A stretch of 64,000 nt of DNA, from positions 62,001 to 126,000 of the forward strand of contig NW_027062689.1 in the NCBI RefSeq assembly GCF_032884065.1. The letters run 5' to 3'. The stretch's first letter is position 1; each line of letters begins with the position of its first letter. Shown here in pieces: positions 1 to 10,150 of the stretch. Under the pieces are notes generated by a model that was not told where the DNA came from, made no database searches, and was given only the letters and a program-made list of their open reading frames with translations. The translations under genes were made by a program, and so were the position numbers. The stretch comes from Artemia franciscana. Its lineage: Eukaryota > Arthropoda > Branchiopoda > Anostraca > Artemiidae.

Positions 1-36
1 TTATGTCAATCTTGTGAACACCTGTGAATAGTTATT

Positions 37-837
37 ATGACCAGGAAAAAGAGACGTAATGATATGGAATCCACACGATTATCTGTGCAAGATTCAACAG
101 CCGAAGGGACAATACGTGATTCGATTGATGCACTGACCAGTTCGGTCCATCAGATTTTAGAAACAGTTAAAGCAACGCGGGAGGAGATACAAGGTTTGAG
201 ATCTGAATTATCTGAAATCCGTTCAGACAGTAGTGGTCTAACCTCCAAAGTGAATGATATTGAAATTAAAACTACTACCCACTCGGATACAATTACAAGG
301 ATTCAGGCAGAATTAAAAGATATAAGAATGAAAGAAACCCATGGATTAGACCCTCTCACTGATAAGGTCCTCATATTAGAGAATTTGGAAAAGAAAGATA
401 ACATTATTGCTTGGAATTTAAAGGCTGCCTCAGTGCCGGAAGCCTCGACAAAAACGGAACACTTGCTGGTAAATTTCTTACAACTAAAAATTAATTTTGA
501 AGCTAAAGAAGTACATGATAAATTTGTGAAAATACGACTCATGAACTCGGATGACAAATTCTGGGTACTTCAAGCGAATAAACAATTACGTGACCAGCCC
601 TGGAAAAAAGACCTTGATAAAGCGACAAAATTTAATTACAATGGAGTTTTCTTCAGTGATGATGTTAGTAAAACTTGCAGGGAGATTCGCGCTACGCTGA
701 ATCAAAAAAAGAAAGGAATGAAGGATAAAGGTTTTATTGCATGGATCCCACCCACGGTACCACCCACATTATGCTACATAGACCAAGACGGAGTGAAACA
801 AAAAAAGAAGTGGTATTACGTCCCGCTAGTCGAATAA
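37..837 (+). CDS. Retrotransposon ORF1 protein, coiled coil plus RRM-like
   Basis: An open frame of 266 codons upstream of the endonuclease/RT region of the same element. Residues about 15-110 are rich in heptad-spaced Leu, Ile and Val among charged residues, as in a trimerising coiled coil. Residues about 115-200 fit an RRM-like fold (LILENLEKKDNIIAWNL, then KFVKIRLMNSDDKFWVL). The C-terminal third is basic, with KKKGMKDKG and KQKKKW. This matches the layout of L1/L2-type ORF1 RNA chaperones that bind the element RNA. A second in-frame Met lies ten codons in, so the true start is uncertain. It is still open although ORF2 downstream is broken. Confidence 0.75.
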   Translation: MTRKKRRNDMESTRLSVQDSTAEGTIRDSIDALTSSVHQILETVKATREEIQGLRSELSEIRSDSSGLTSKVNDIEIKTTTHSDTITRIQAELKDIRMKETHGLDPLTDKVLILENLEKKDNIIAWNLKAASVPEASTKTEHLLVNFLQLKINFEAKEVHDKFVKIRLMNSDDKFWVLQANKQLRDQPWKKDLDKATKFNYNGVFFSDDVSKTCREIRATLNQKKKGMKDKGFIAWIPPTVPPTLCYIDQDGVKQKKKWYYVPLVE

Positions 838-1080
838 ATTGTGTTATTTTTTTTCTCATTATTAGTGATTTGTTAGGATTTGTTCATAACAGTCATTATA
901 TAAATGCGCAAATATGTGTTGATGTGCCCACATTGTTGCCAAGAATGAACTTACCTCCATCGAAACGCAATGGATTTCTCCGACGTATGCGGTTGTTATA
1001 TGTGATTAGCTTAGTTTTCTTTTTTGAGTGGTCTTTTGTTAAATTATTGATCAACTGGAGTGAGGCTTTTTTGTTGATTT

Positions 1081-1947
1081 ATGATATTGAGTTTACATAA
1101 TTTACCAGATCTTGCAAGCAGAACTAAACTGTTAGAGGAAAATCCTTTTGATGTACTGGAATACTTGAAAGATGTGAAGGATGATGAAGCAGTAATTTTG
1201 GAAGATAGCCCGAAAAACAAATATTCATTTATGGATGATTCTATCCCCATATGCAGTAATGTATGTTTTTCTAGCTTTAACTGCAAAGGTTTACTTAATA
1301 GGATTGAGTTCATAAATGACATAATTAATAAAAATAGAATTGAAGCTTTAGCGGTAAACGAAAGTATCTTAAATGATAGAAATATTAATGATGTAAAGTT
1401 TTTTGATTATGATTTTGTTCACGAGAGTAGAAAACACCATCAGCATGGTGGATTAGGATTTATCATAAGAAAAGAGTTATAATCGAAAATAAGACGAGAC
1501 TTAATGATTTGGAATGTAGAAATGATTTTTGTAACGTGTATTCTGGAATGTGAAGTTAATAAAAAATCAACAATCACAATATCTTTATATCGCCCACCTT
1601 TCGGAAGTATAAATCAATTTTTGATACAATTTAAAATTCTATTAAATTAAATATCACAAATGAATAAGCAAATATTTATTTTTGGTGATTTCAACCTAGA
1701 CCCAATGAAAATTCAAGTAAAGCAAAATGATTCGAAGATAAGAGAATTTTTAGAACTAATGCTTTGTCAAGAACTGCTCCCATCATGTCTGATTCCAACT
1801 CGAATAGATGATATTGGAGCAATATTAATTGATAATATTTTTTCTAATAGTATTTGTTTTTCAACTTTTGTCATATTAAACGATATTTCAGATCACGGTG
1901 TGAAAATTTCTGAATTTAATTTGGCCAGATCTAAAAAAAAAACGTAG
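1081..1947 (+). pseudogene. Retrotransposon ORF2, endonuclease part (broken)
   Basis: Residual EEP (apurinic-like) endonuclease of the interrupted element; in life it nicks target DNA to prime reverse transcription. Visible motifs in one frame: SSFNCKGL near 1270, the catalytic-Glu motif in the degraded form AVNES near 1350, HGGLGFII near 1446, YRPPFG near 1588, IFGDFNLDP near 1675, and ISDHG near 1886 carrying the catalytic His. In-frame TAA codons at 1480-1482 and 1648-1650 split the domain. The frame then shifts at the A run at about 1933-1942, just before the TAG at 1945. The part before residue 60 has no recognisable motif. Not functional. Confidence 0.8.
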
Positions 1948-2774
1948 TGAAAAAAACAGGTCGTATAATAAATGATGAATCAATTGCGCGTTTAATTTTT
2001 AAGCTAGGAAATATAGATTGGAAGACAGTAGTCAGTACTGAGGATGCAAACAAGGCATTGGAAATGTTTTATAAATCATTTAATGATGTTTATAATGATA
2101 TATGTCCGAAAGTTAAAAGGAAAACACCCAAGTCAATGCCACAAAAACCATGGATATCCCCGAGACTATTAAAATCTATTAATGAGAAAAATAGACTATA
2201 CAAAATTAAATGCAACTATCCGTCTGATGAAAACATCCAGATATTCAAATTGTACAAAAACACTCTGACTAGAACTTTGAGAGAAAGTGAAAGAAATTAT
2301 TATGAGAAGGAAATATCTTCAGCTGCGTCCCAACAGAAAATGTTGGAAATATTGCGTGATAAATTAAATAAAAATAAACGAAGAGCAATACCCACTTTTC
2401 TTAATAATGGAAATGACGCTAATGAATCAACTGAAAAAAAGGATATCGCAGAATTATTTGCTAAGCATTTCAGTAAAATTGGTGAAGAATTGGTTGGAGA
2501 TCTTTTGGATAAGCCATCAGATTATACACGATTTATGCCCCAAAACGAAGATAAATCATTGTATATGCTACCAGTATCATTTGATGAATACCAAAAAGCT
2601 ATTAGTGATTTAAAGAGAGGAAATTCGGCTTCAGTAGATGATATATCGACAAATCTCTCAAAGAAAATATCAGGAGTAATATATGAACCTCTTGCAGGTG
2701 TTATAAATAAGAGCATAAAAAATGGTGTCTTCCCTGATCTTCTGAAAAAGGCTAAAATAATCCCTATATTTAAA
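1947..2774 (+). pseudogene. Retrotransposon ORF2, RT N-terminal part (broken)
   Basis: Continues the same ORF2 after a frameshift. It encodes the linker and the RT finger region: PQKPWISPRLLKSI, then a lysine-rich helical stretch, then FAKHFSKIGEEL, ISDLKRGNSASVDDIS (usual family form K.NKA.G.DGI) and LLKKAKIIPIFK. The coding sense stops at codon FK (2772-2774), exactly where the RTE-like element begins. The missing downstream RT motifs resume at 5822. The element lost coding potential before or with that insertion. Confidence 0.8.
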
Positions 2775-2857
2775 CAACTGCAACTGAAACGTCTACAACA
2801 GCCTCGGATACATTACCTCCCCAGATAACGACCCCTGCATGCCCCCGGAACCGATTT

Positions 2858-5779
2858 TTGACTGCGAAACAGAATCTAAAGATGGGTTTTTGGAACGTGA
2901 GAACGATGAACCAGTTATCCAAGACAGAGCAAGTTCTTAAAGAGATGAGACAATACCTCATCGATATACTCGTTCTCAGTGAAACAAGGTGGACTGGAAA
3001 TGGATTAGAGAAGTTCAGTGATGGATATGTCATGGCATATAGTGGTCACCCTTCCGTCCACCGCGCTGGTGTAGGACTTCTGATGTCGCCACTTGCACAC
3101 AAAGCAATGACAAACTGGAACCCAGTTAACGAACGTATAATGACAGCTCGCTTCGTATCAAATCACACAAAAATGACCATCATCGCATGCTACGCTCCAA
3201 CAAACGAAGCTGATGAAGAGGAGAAAGATGCTTTCTATAACATGCTACACTCGGTCACCAAAGACGTTCCCAGGCATGATGTACTCTGCGTGGTTGGCGA
3301 TCTAAATGCTAAAGTTGGTGCAGACCGCCAGTACTGCCCTGAAGTTCTGGGCCCACATGGCATGGGAGAGATAAATGAGAATGGCACACTGCTAATCGAT
3401 TATGCACTAAGCAACGATTTGATAATAGGTGGTAGTATGTTCGACCATAAAACGATTCACAAGTACACATGGGTGTCCCCCGACGGCCGAACGAAGAATC
3501 AAATCGACCATTTCCTCATGTCAAGACGTTGGAGAAGTAGCCTATGTGACGTGAGGGGTTTTCGAGGAGCGGATGTTAATACAGATCACATCCTGATGAT
3601 AGCTGAAGTAAGAATCAAACTGAAAGCTCAGAGGCGGAAAACTAACTTTGCAACACATAAACAATTTGACACTGATAAGCTGAAAGATCCTGACATCCGC
3701 AAAAACTTCTGCATATCTCTACATAACAGATTTGAAGCGTTAAATCTGCTCGGCGAAACCAATGACTTTGATGTTGAGAATATATGGACCTCAGTCAAGA
3801 GTGTGTACCATGACGTTGCGAAGGCCAACCTTGGCTTCAAGAAAAGAAAGAAAGAAGAATGGATATCGGATGACACATGGAAATACATCAGTAAACGCAA
3901 GGAGACCCGAACGCTTATCCTGAATACATCAAGCCCAGAGCAAAAAGCCCAATTACAGCTCCGCTACAAAGAAGAGGATAAAGCAGTGAAAAGAAGTGCC
4001 AGGAAAGACAAAAGAATTGCCATTGAGAGAAAAGCAGCCTTTGCAGAAGAAGCTGCAAAGAAAGGAGACTCAAAAATGGTTTATCGACTAACAAACGAGA
4101 TAGTTGGAAAGAAAACAAATCGTACATCCCTTGTAAAAGATGAAAATGGAGACATTATTTCGGATCCACAGAAAGCTGACGAGAGATGGGCCTCACATTT
4201 CGAGAAAGTCTTAAATAGGCCCAGACCTGATGATCCAGAAACAGTACCGGATACGCCATTTTTACAAATTGACGTAAGTGCTGACCCACCCAGCACGGTA
4301 GAAGTGACGACAGCTGTGAAAAAGCTGAAAAATGGACGTGCACCTGGAGTCGATGGGATCACGGCAGAGATGCTGAAAGCGTCCCTTCGAGCCTGCATGT
4401 TCGTATGGACTGCTCTTCTAGTGGCCATTTGGAACAACGAAAAAGTCCCAAAAGATTGGACCAGAGGTATACTGGTCAAACTCTTCAAGAAAGGCGATGC
4501 ACAAATTTGTGACAATTGGAGGGGCATCAATTTGACGTCTGTGCCTAGTAAAATACTAGCCTCAGTAATACTACAACGCCTAAGAGCAGCCCTGGACTCA
4601 CATCTCAGGGAAGAGCAACATGGGTTCCGACCTGGTAGGTCTTGCTCTGATCTTATTTTCATTCTTAGACTGATGGTGGAAGAGTCCAGAGAATGGAACA
4701 ATAAGCTGTACCTGCTCTTCATTGATTTTGAAAAGGCGTTCGATTCTGTTGACCGAGACACTTTATGGAAAATTTTGAAATATTACGGAGTACCTGATAA
4801 AATAGTCAAAATGATAATCACACTATATGAGGATAGTGAATGCTGTGTACGCACAGAAAATGGGGACACGCGTTTCTTCAAGATAATGTCTGGCGTCAAA
4901 CAAGGGTGTGTCCTATCCCCGTTTCTGTTTGTCATTGTAATGGACTATATTCTACGGCAGTCTTCAGGCACTGGAGTGAAGATTAGCAGCCGACTGATCT
5001 CCGATTTGGACTTCGCAGATGACGTTGTTCTTCTTGAAGAAGCGAAACTGCGACTGCAGCTGCTACTCGACGCCATAGACGAAAAGGCCGAGAAAATGGG
5101 ACTTGCAGTAAATGTCAGTAAAACAAAGAGTATGGCCACATCTGACTCCCCACTCATATTAAAATGCAAAAATAAAACTATTGAGCAGGTCAAGGAATTT
5201 AAATATCTTGGGAGTTGGATCGAATACGATGGTGAAATAGCCAACGAAATCAAGAGGAAAATTGGACAAGCGACATCGGCTTTTAGCAAGTTGAAACCAG
5301 TCTGGCGCAGTAGTAAATACTCTATGCGCTTGAAGCTCCGCCTCCTGAATAGCAATGTGATGTCAATCCTCCTCTATGCTAGTGAATGCTGGAAACTAAA
5401 CACCCAGCTAGAGAAACGTGTCCTAGCCTTTGAAAACATGTGCCTTAGGAGAATCCTGAACATATCGTGGCAGGAAAAGGTCACCAACATAGAAGTTCGC
5501 CGGCGAACCGGTCAGCCATTAGTTACTGACCTTCTGAAACGTAGGAGATGGACATACCTTGGCCACGTCCTCCGTATGCCAGAGGATCGACTCCCGAATA
5601 CAGTATATGATTGGCGTCCCGAGGGGAGGCGAAAAAGAGGTCGACCAAGACACACCTTACGACGACAGTACGACCGAGACCTGAGAAATGCGGAGTTGTC
5701 TCTTCAACCACAGTGGGAGGACGTCATGGCTGCAGCTCAGCTCCGAGATGTCTGGCGAGGTTTCGTAGACGCCCTATGA
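2858..5779 (+). CDS. RTE-like endonuclease-reverse transcriptase
   Basis: An intact ORF of 973 codons. Residues 1-250 form an EEP endonuclease: GFWNVRTM, LSETRW (catalytic Glu), VGDLNAKVG, KNQIDHFLMS and NTDHILM (catalytic His). Residues about 490-770 form the RT: GRAPGVDGITAEML, KLFKKGDAQICDNWRGI, EEQHGFRPGRSC, motif A LFIDFEKAFDSVD (near 620-632), motif B GVKQGCVLSP, and motif C LDFADDVVLL (near 717-726) with both catalytic Asp. KEFKYLGSWI follows. The C-terminus has RRRWTYLGHVLRMPEDR and an Arg-rich GRRKRGRPRHTLRR stretch, then DVWRGFVDAL, a common ending in this group. It would carry out target-primed reverse transcription of its own RNA. There is no premature stop, so the copy is young or active. 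Met at 2858 is the first in-frame Met before the endonuclease. Confidence 0.88.
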   Translation: MTAKQNLKMGFWNVRTMNQLSKTEQVLKEMRQYLIDILVLSETRWTGNGLEKFSDGYVMAYSGHPSVHRAGVGLLMSPLAHKAMTNWNPVNERIMTARFVSNHTKMTIIACYAPTNEADEEEKDAFYNMLHSVTKDVPRHDVLCVVGDLNAKVGADRQYCPEVLGPHGMGEINENGTLLIDYALSNDLIIGGSMFDHKTIHKYTWVSPDGRTKNQIDHFLMSRRWRSSLCDVRGFRGADVNTDHILMIAEVRIKLKAQRRKTNFATHKQFDTDKLKDPDIRKNFCISLHNRFEALNLLGETNDFDVENIWTSVKSVYHDVAKANLGFKKRKKEEWISDDTWKYISKRKETRTLILNTSSPEQKAQLQLRYKEEDKAVKRSARKDKRIAIERKAAFAEEAAKKGDSKMVYRLTNEIVGKKTNRTSLVKDENGDIISDPQKADERWASHFEKVLNRPRPDDPETVPDTPFLQIDVSADPPSTVEVTTAVKKLKNGRAPGVDGITAEMLKASLRACMFVWTALLVAIWNNEKVPKDWTRGILVKLFKKGDAQICDNWRGINLTSVPSKILASVILQRLRAALDSHLREEQHGFRPGRSCSDLIFILRLMVEESREWNNKLYLLFIDFEKAFDSVDRDTLWKILKYYGVPDKIVKMIITLYEDSECCVRTENGDTRFFKIMSGVKQGCVLSPFLFVIVMDYILRQSSGTGVKISSRLISDLDFADDVVLLEEAKLRLQLLLDAIDEKAEKMGLAVNVSKTKSMATSDSPLILKCKNKTIEQVKEFKYLGSWIEYDGEIANEIKRKIGQATSAFSKLKPVWRSSKYSMRLKLRLLNSNVMSILLYASECWKLNTQLEKRVLAFENMCLRRILNISWQEKVTNIEVRRRTGQPLVTDLLKRRRWTYLGHVLRMPEDRLPNTVYDWRPEGRRKRGRPRHTLRRQYDRDLRNAELSLQPQWEDVMAAAQLRDVWRGFVDAL

Positions 5780-5802
5780 GCCACCCCTGGCTCTGGAGGA
5801 TC

Positions 5803-5821
5803 TAAGCTAAGCTAAGCTAAG
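5803..5821 (+). repeat. TAAGC tandem 3' tail of the RTE-like element
   Basis: Almost four copies of TAAGC directly after the short 3' UTR and directly before the resumed host RT frame. Short tandem 3' tails are usual for RTE-type elements. Confidence 0.8.
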
Positions 5822-7057
5822 TTTGGTTTTTTAAAAGAAAGATCGACAGAAGATGCTGTCGCCGCAACACATATTTTCATTAATGATGCTTTAGATGATG
5901 ATTGTTTAGCAGCTACATTGTTTTTTGATATTAAGAAGGCTTTCGACACTTTAAATCACGAAAGTCTATTTAAAAAACTTGAAAATACGGGAATAAGAGG
6001 AGTACCTTTAAAATTAATCAAATCATATCTGCACAATCGAAGGTTTGTGGTAGATATTGATGGTGAATGTTCGTCTGAGACATCGAATAATAATATCGGT
6101 ATACCGCAAGGTTCAATTTTAGGACCTCTATTATTTTTAATATATATAAATGATCTCCCTAATTCTACTACTGAAAATGCATTAACAATTATGTTTGCGG
6201 ATGATACTGCAGTAAGTTTAACAGCATCAACATTAGATGCACTGAAAGAAAAACTGATTGAAGTTGCAAAATCCATCACAAATTGGTTCCAAATTAACAA
6301 ACTTGTCCCTAATTTTGTTAAAACAGAATTTATTATTTATGGAAGATCAAATCAAAAGTTGAAAAATATTTCTCTGAATGAAATTACCATTGATACTATT
6401 CATGAAATCAAAAGAGTATACACAGCAAAATATTTAGGTATCGTTTATGACCCTACTATGAATTTTAAAACACATATTTCGTTGTTGAGACTAAAATTAT
6501 CAAGATATATAGGTTTCCACCGACTAAAATTTTTATTCTCATATAAGGTTCTAAGAATCCTATATTTTTGCCTAATTGATGCACAAATCCAACATTGCTC
6601 AGCTATATTTTTGCTGACTTTTAAATCACATATTAAACCACTACAAACCCTGCAAAACAAAGCTATTCGAATTCTAGATAAGTTTTTACAACACCCGAGG
6701 AGTACAGATATCCACTCTGAAACACTTACCTCTTACCTGTTTCTAGACATAATGACTCTTACACAGAAATTTTATCTCCTATTATCTAGTTGGTTTTTTA
6801 AGATTCAACATGTACATAATTTCTTTTTTGACCAGAATTTACTGTCCAAATATCAAAATTCACTGATAACTAGATGTGTTAACCCATACAAACTACCTCT
6901 GGTGAAAAATGAAAGATCCCGTTTCAACCTCCGGTATATGATCCCATCAATAGCCAACAAATATTCATTAAATAAATTTGTTGAGTTACCAAAAAGATCT
7001 TTCAAGAGACGATTAAAAAGTTATATAATGGAATCTGCTTGCAAGAACGGTTGGTAA
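5822..7057 (+). pseudogene. Retrotransposon ORF2, RT palm and C-terminal part
   Basis: The ORF2 of the interrupted element resumes here with FGFLKERSTEDAV, the usual sequence before RT motif A. Then come LFFDIKKAFDTLNHE (motif A), GIRGVPLKLIKSYLHNR, GIPQGSILGPLLFLIYINDL (motif B) and IMFADDTAVS (motif C, both Asp kept). The C-terminal domain has YTAKYLGIVYDPTMNFKTHI and ends IMESACKNGW, stop at 7055-7057. This half is open throughout, about 411 codons, but is cut off from its N-terminal half by the RTE-like insertion. The gap with the upstream half (KIIPIFK to FGFLKE) lacks about 40-45 codons that normally include the NYRPIS motif. Confidence 0.85.
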
Positions 7058-7287
7058 ATTTTTTTTATTTTTTATTTTTTATTTTATTTTGGCCTCACTC
7101 CACCCTTAAATACTCTCATTAAAGATACTCTTTTTTTACTTATTGATGAAATAGTGGTTCATTTTTTGTTTGTTCTGTATCAATGAGGATTGTTAAACTT
7201 TTTTTATATGTCTTGCCCAGTAGTCGAGCTTGTCTCTCCATTTGGGCAAGTTGAAGATTTTGACGAATATGAATTTTTGAATAAATG

Positions 7288-7305
7288 GATCTGAATCTGA
7301 ATCTG
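7288..7305 (+). repeat. TCTGAA tandem 3' tail
   Basis: About three copies of TCTGAA end the 3' UTR of the interrupted non-LTR element. RT-coding sequence on the opposite strand starts immediately to the right, so this marks the 3' end of the insertion. Confidence 0.75.
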
Positions 7306-8780
7306 TATTTGTTTGGTATACCATACAAGGATAGGATCTTTACTAAAGCTACTTCTATCAACAGATTTGAACATTTGCTCATAATCGATAAAACTGAGGA
7401 CCAAAGGTGTTTGACAACTCAGGCACTTCTTAATTATTAACTTAAGAGTAAAAGTTTGGTCGACATATCCTCTACCTTTTCTAAAACCGCACTGTTCTTC
7501 TCTTATAACTTTGTCTACAGCATCTCTCATTCAAAAAAGTACCATATTACTTAGTAATTAGCTACCTAGAGAGACCAGAGTAGTGTCTCAATAATTACCA
7601 TACTCACTCTTATCACCTTTATTATACAGTGGTTTAATTAAGGTTTTCCTAAAATTGCTAGGTACTTCTCCTGTCTCAAAAATAATATTTAAGAACCTCA
7701 TTTACCACACTATCAGCACCTGGAGCCTTATTATATTTTAGTCCTTTTAGTACTGTCACTAATTCTTCCTCACAAAACAAGTCTTTTTTCACGTTCGAGG
7801 TATCAAAAGCTTTTTCGTTTTCCTCTTTATCTTTTCCTTCATCTGTATCTCGGTTAAGCAGAATCTCAAAATGTTCTTTCCATCTTTCTTTAACTCTTTC
7901 CTTATCTCTTATTGTGGTCCCGTTCCTATCTTTAACTGGGACAAGTCCAGATTGACTACTCCCTCTCATTTTATTAACATACCAATACGATATTTAGTTA
8001 TTATGCCGACTGGTTGCTTGTTCCAGATCCTCGACAATTTTATTCATGGCCTGTACTTCACACCTCCTTAGCTCATATTTTAATGCTTTTAACTTTCTCT
8101 ATATTCCTTTCGTTTTCATATGATCCATCACTCAGATAATTCTTGTACATGCCACTTCTGCTTTCTATTAAACATAATTTTCAATAATATTCCTAGCTGC
8201 GCTCTTAACTTTTTCCCTAAGACACCATTAGCAACTTCACAAATTATTTTCCTAAAATTATTCCATCCGTCATCCACATCGTCGAATTTTAAACTCCAGT
8301 TTAGTGCTCAACTGTTCCTGGAAAGTTTCTCTAAAATTTGTCATCCTGGAGTCTACCAGCGTCATAGCTTCTCGGGAGGTAGTTACCCTTCCAAAATTTC
8401 AGCTTTAAATTAACCCTAGACATTACTAGATGGTGATCTTTGCGTTTAACATCAACAACAGCACTCCTATTTACCCTAATATCTTGTATTGTTCCTGCCA
8501 GTCTTTGATTTATAATAACATAATCAATAAGGTTTGCTGTCTTACCATGACATGTTTACCATGTTAACTTATGGGCCATTTTATGCACAAACACTGTATT
8601 GGTTATAACTACATTGTTATACCTACAACATTGCAGTAGTCTGTAGACATTACTGTTTTCTTTTCGTACATCAAATTTACCAAGGTTAGGATACTATCTA
8701 TCCCTATTTTTACCAGCCAGGGTGTTAAAATCTCCGAATAAAAACACCTTATTTCTACCTGGCACCCTGTCTGTTTGCTC
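7306..8780 (-). pseudogene. RTE-like EN-RT remnant
   Basis: Degraded minus-strand copy of a second RTE-like family. Reading from high to low coordinates: an endonuclease remnant at about 8780-8430 with FLFGDF, AGKNRDR and KTANLIDYVIINQRL; then a damaged linker; then 7969-7676 with LVPVKDRNGTTIRDKERVKE, RWKEHFEILLNRD and LKGLKYNKAPGADSVVNEVL; then 7530-7306 with REEQCGFRKGRGYVDQTFTL and FIDYEQMFKSVDR (motif A, second Asp changed in context) and SLYGIPNKY. It stops at YGIPNKY exactly at the tail of the element on the left, which therefore inserted into this copy. Many stops and frameshifts; inactive. Confidence 0.8.
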
Positions 8781-8875
8781 CTGTAAATGCTAGTAGGAGC
8801 AGGCGTTGCTATGTTGGCCTCAAGTGACTTGGTGCTGTGGTGAGTTGTTAGCAGTAGTAGTAGTATTTGAATGTG
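8781..8875 (+). repeat. RTE-like 3' end fragment
   Basis: The sequence GCTATGTTGGCCTCAAGTG followed by CTTGGTGCTGTGGTGAGTTG and GTA repeats closely resembles the 3' end at 45068-45150, which sits downstream of an RTE C-terminal coding remnant. It is a short 3' piece of that family. Confidence 0.6.
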
Positions 8876-9884
8876 ACTTATAATCCAGCATGTTGATGCT
8901 GCTTTTTTTTCAATTCTACATGATAGAGATTACCATTTGAGATTGCCATAAATGACGTGTTGTAAAATTTGGTTATTTCAAGTTTTATGCTCATAAACCT
9001 CTTCCCCGAAAAATCTGTTAACCCCCCACTCCCTCATGTATTATCTGTGTTTGCCTATGATATATAATTAAAGGCTATTGCTGGTTTTTTTCTGATTCCC
9101 TGCGTAGTAAAATTCCATTTTGAGGTTGAACTTAAATGTCTCATTTCCCTAAATAACTTTATTTTCAACTTCAATTCTTGTTCAGATTAGTCGGGGGACA
9201 ATTTTACATAGCCAAAACTTTAACTTTTTTTAGAAGATATTGGCTTTTATTTCAATTTTATTCTTATTATTTGTAATAAACTGTTGAATTTTATTTTAGT
9301 TGTTTTTAATATTTGATGATGGTATAGCAATATCATCACTCATTTTGAGGTTGCACATAAGGGCAAATGGGAAAATATGTTTGTTCATCCAATCAAATCG
9401 CTTCATTTTCTACTTCTTTTCTTATTCAGATTAGTCGGGAGACAATTTTGCATAATCTCTTAATTGCTTGTCATAAAAAGACAAGTTCGAATTCAAGAAA
9501 ACTTGAAAAACTTGTAAAACTTAATAAAAATAATAATAAATAATAATAAAAGTTCCAAAGGAACATTAAAGAAAAGAAGAAGGATAAATACGAAATTTTA
9601 TCTGCATCAGTAAATAATGAAAGTGGGAAACTACCGAGACATTTTGTTTATTTTTTCTGTAATGAAGGGAACTAAGATTGTTTCATATCTGTAGGCGAAT
9701 GCGGGAATAGATAGGAACAGGTTGAGAAAGAAGCCGGTGCGGATTGAAGCTAGGTGAAGAGTGTCTTTCGGGGGAAATGTTTTCGGGCGAGGGTTTGTTG
9801 CTGCATTTCTTGCAAGACTTAGGCAAAACGTAACTCTCTTGCACTCAATGGTTTTCAACCTAGTTTTTTTTTTTTTTTTAAGAG
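8876..9884. other. Non-coding, with a diverged direct repeat
   Basis: No gene seen. A direct repeat of about 100 bp is present at 9115-9210 and 9345-9455; both contain TTTTGAGGTTG and CAGATTAGTCGGG followed by GACAATTTT. The short minus-strand frame at 9631-9858 has no recognisable domain. Confidence 0.5.
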
Positions 9885-10150
9885 AATCAAACAGTTCGTG
9901 GTAACGAACTGTAGTAAGGAGCGACCCGGCTCAATAGTAACCAAAACTCTAAAAAATGGAATTGTTTCCTCATCTGCTTCCTCATCAACGCCCCGCTCTT
10001 TACGCTAAAGTTTTTTACTGTTTTAAAAAGAAGAATTGAGAGATAGAGTCAAACTTTAGCGTAAAGAGTGGGGCGTTGATGAGGAAGCAACCCCTTTCAT
10101 ATACGAAGTAATTTCTGTTCGTCTTAAGTTTTAATGTCGCTTCTTACTAT
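9885..10150 (-). mobile_element. Compact foldback element with helentron-like ends
   Basis: About 265 bp, read on the minus strand. It starts with the subterminal repeat GTAAGAAGCGAC (10147-10136) and ends with its inverse GTCGCTCCTTAC (9925-9914). That is followed by a perfect hairpin (9912-9891, core CAGTTCGTTACCACGAACTG) and TTTGAT. The middle is itself an inverted repeat of about 35 bp arms containing CGCTCTTTACGCTAAAG. This is the smallest complete copy of a family present at least six more times in the window. Subterminal inverted repeats with a 3' hairpin resemble non-autonomous helentrons (DINE-1/HINE); that link is inferred. Confidence 0.65.

Larger units (their letters stand above)
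2775..5821 (+). mobile_element. RTE-like non-LTR retrotransposon, apparently full length
   Basis: About 3.05 kb inserted in sense orientation within the ORF2 of another retroelement. It has a short 5' leader (about 2775-2857), one long ORF (2858-5779), almost no 3' UTR, and a TAAGC tandem tail at 5803-5821. A single EN-RT ORF, compact size and a simple-repeat 3' end are hallmarks of RTE-type elements. No target-site duplication is seen. The flanking host ORF lacks roughly 40-45 RT codons, so target DNA was lost. The 5' boundary is placed where host RT homology stops and could be off by a few bases. Confidence 0.8.
1..7305 (+). mobile_element. Non-LTR retrotransposon (L2/CR1/Daphne-like), interrupted
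   Basis: The element runs from before the left window edge to a short tandem tail. Seen in order: an ORF1 with a coiled coil and RRM-like region (37-837), an apurinic-type endonuclease region (1081-1947), the RT N-terminal part (1947-2774), a foreign insertion (2775-5821), the RT palm and C-terminal part (5822-7057), then a 3' UTR ending in a TCTGAA repeat at 7288-7305. No RNase H domain is visible. An EN plus RT body with an RRM-type ORF1 and a short tandem tail is typical of the L2/CR1/Daphne group; the exact clade is inferred. Two in-frame stops, a frameshift at an A run and the insertion make this copy dead. Confidence 0.85.

Noticed and set aside
741-1100. Overlapping 119-codon frame between ORF1 and ORF2
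   Set aside because: Overlaps the ORF1 end out of frame and lacks motifs; it is the inter-ORF spacer.
3628-4761. Minus-strand frames up to 226 codons within the RTE-like ORF
   Set aside because: Antisense shadows of the intact EN-RT reading frame.
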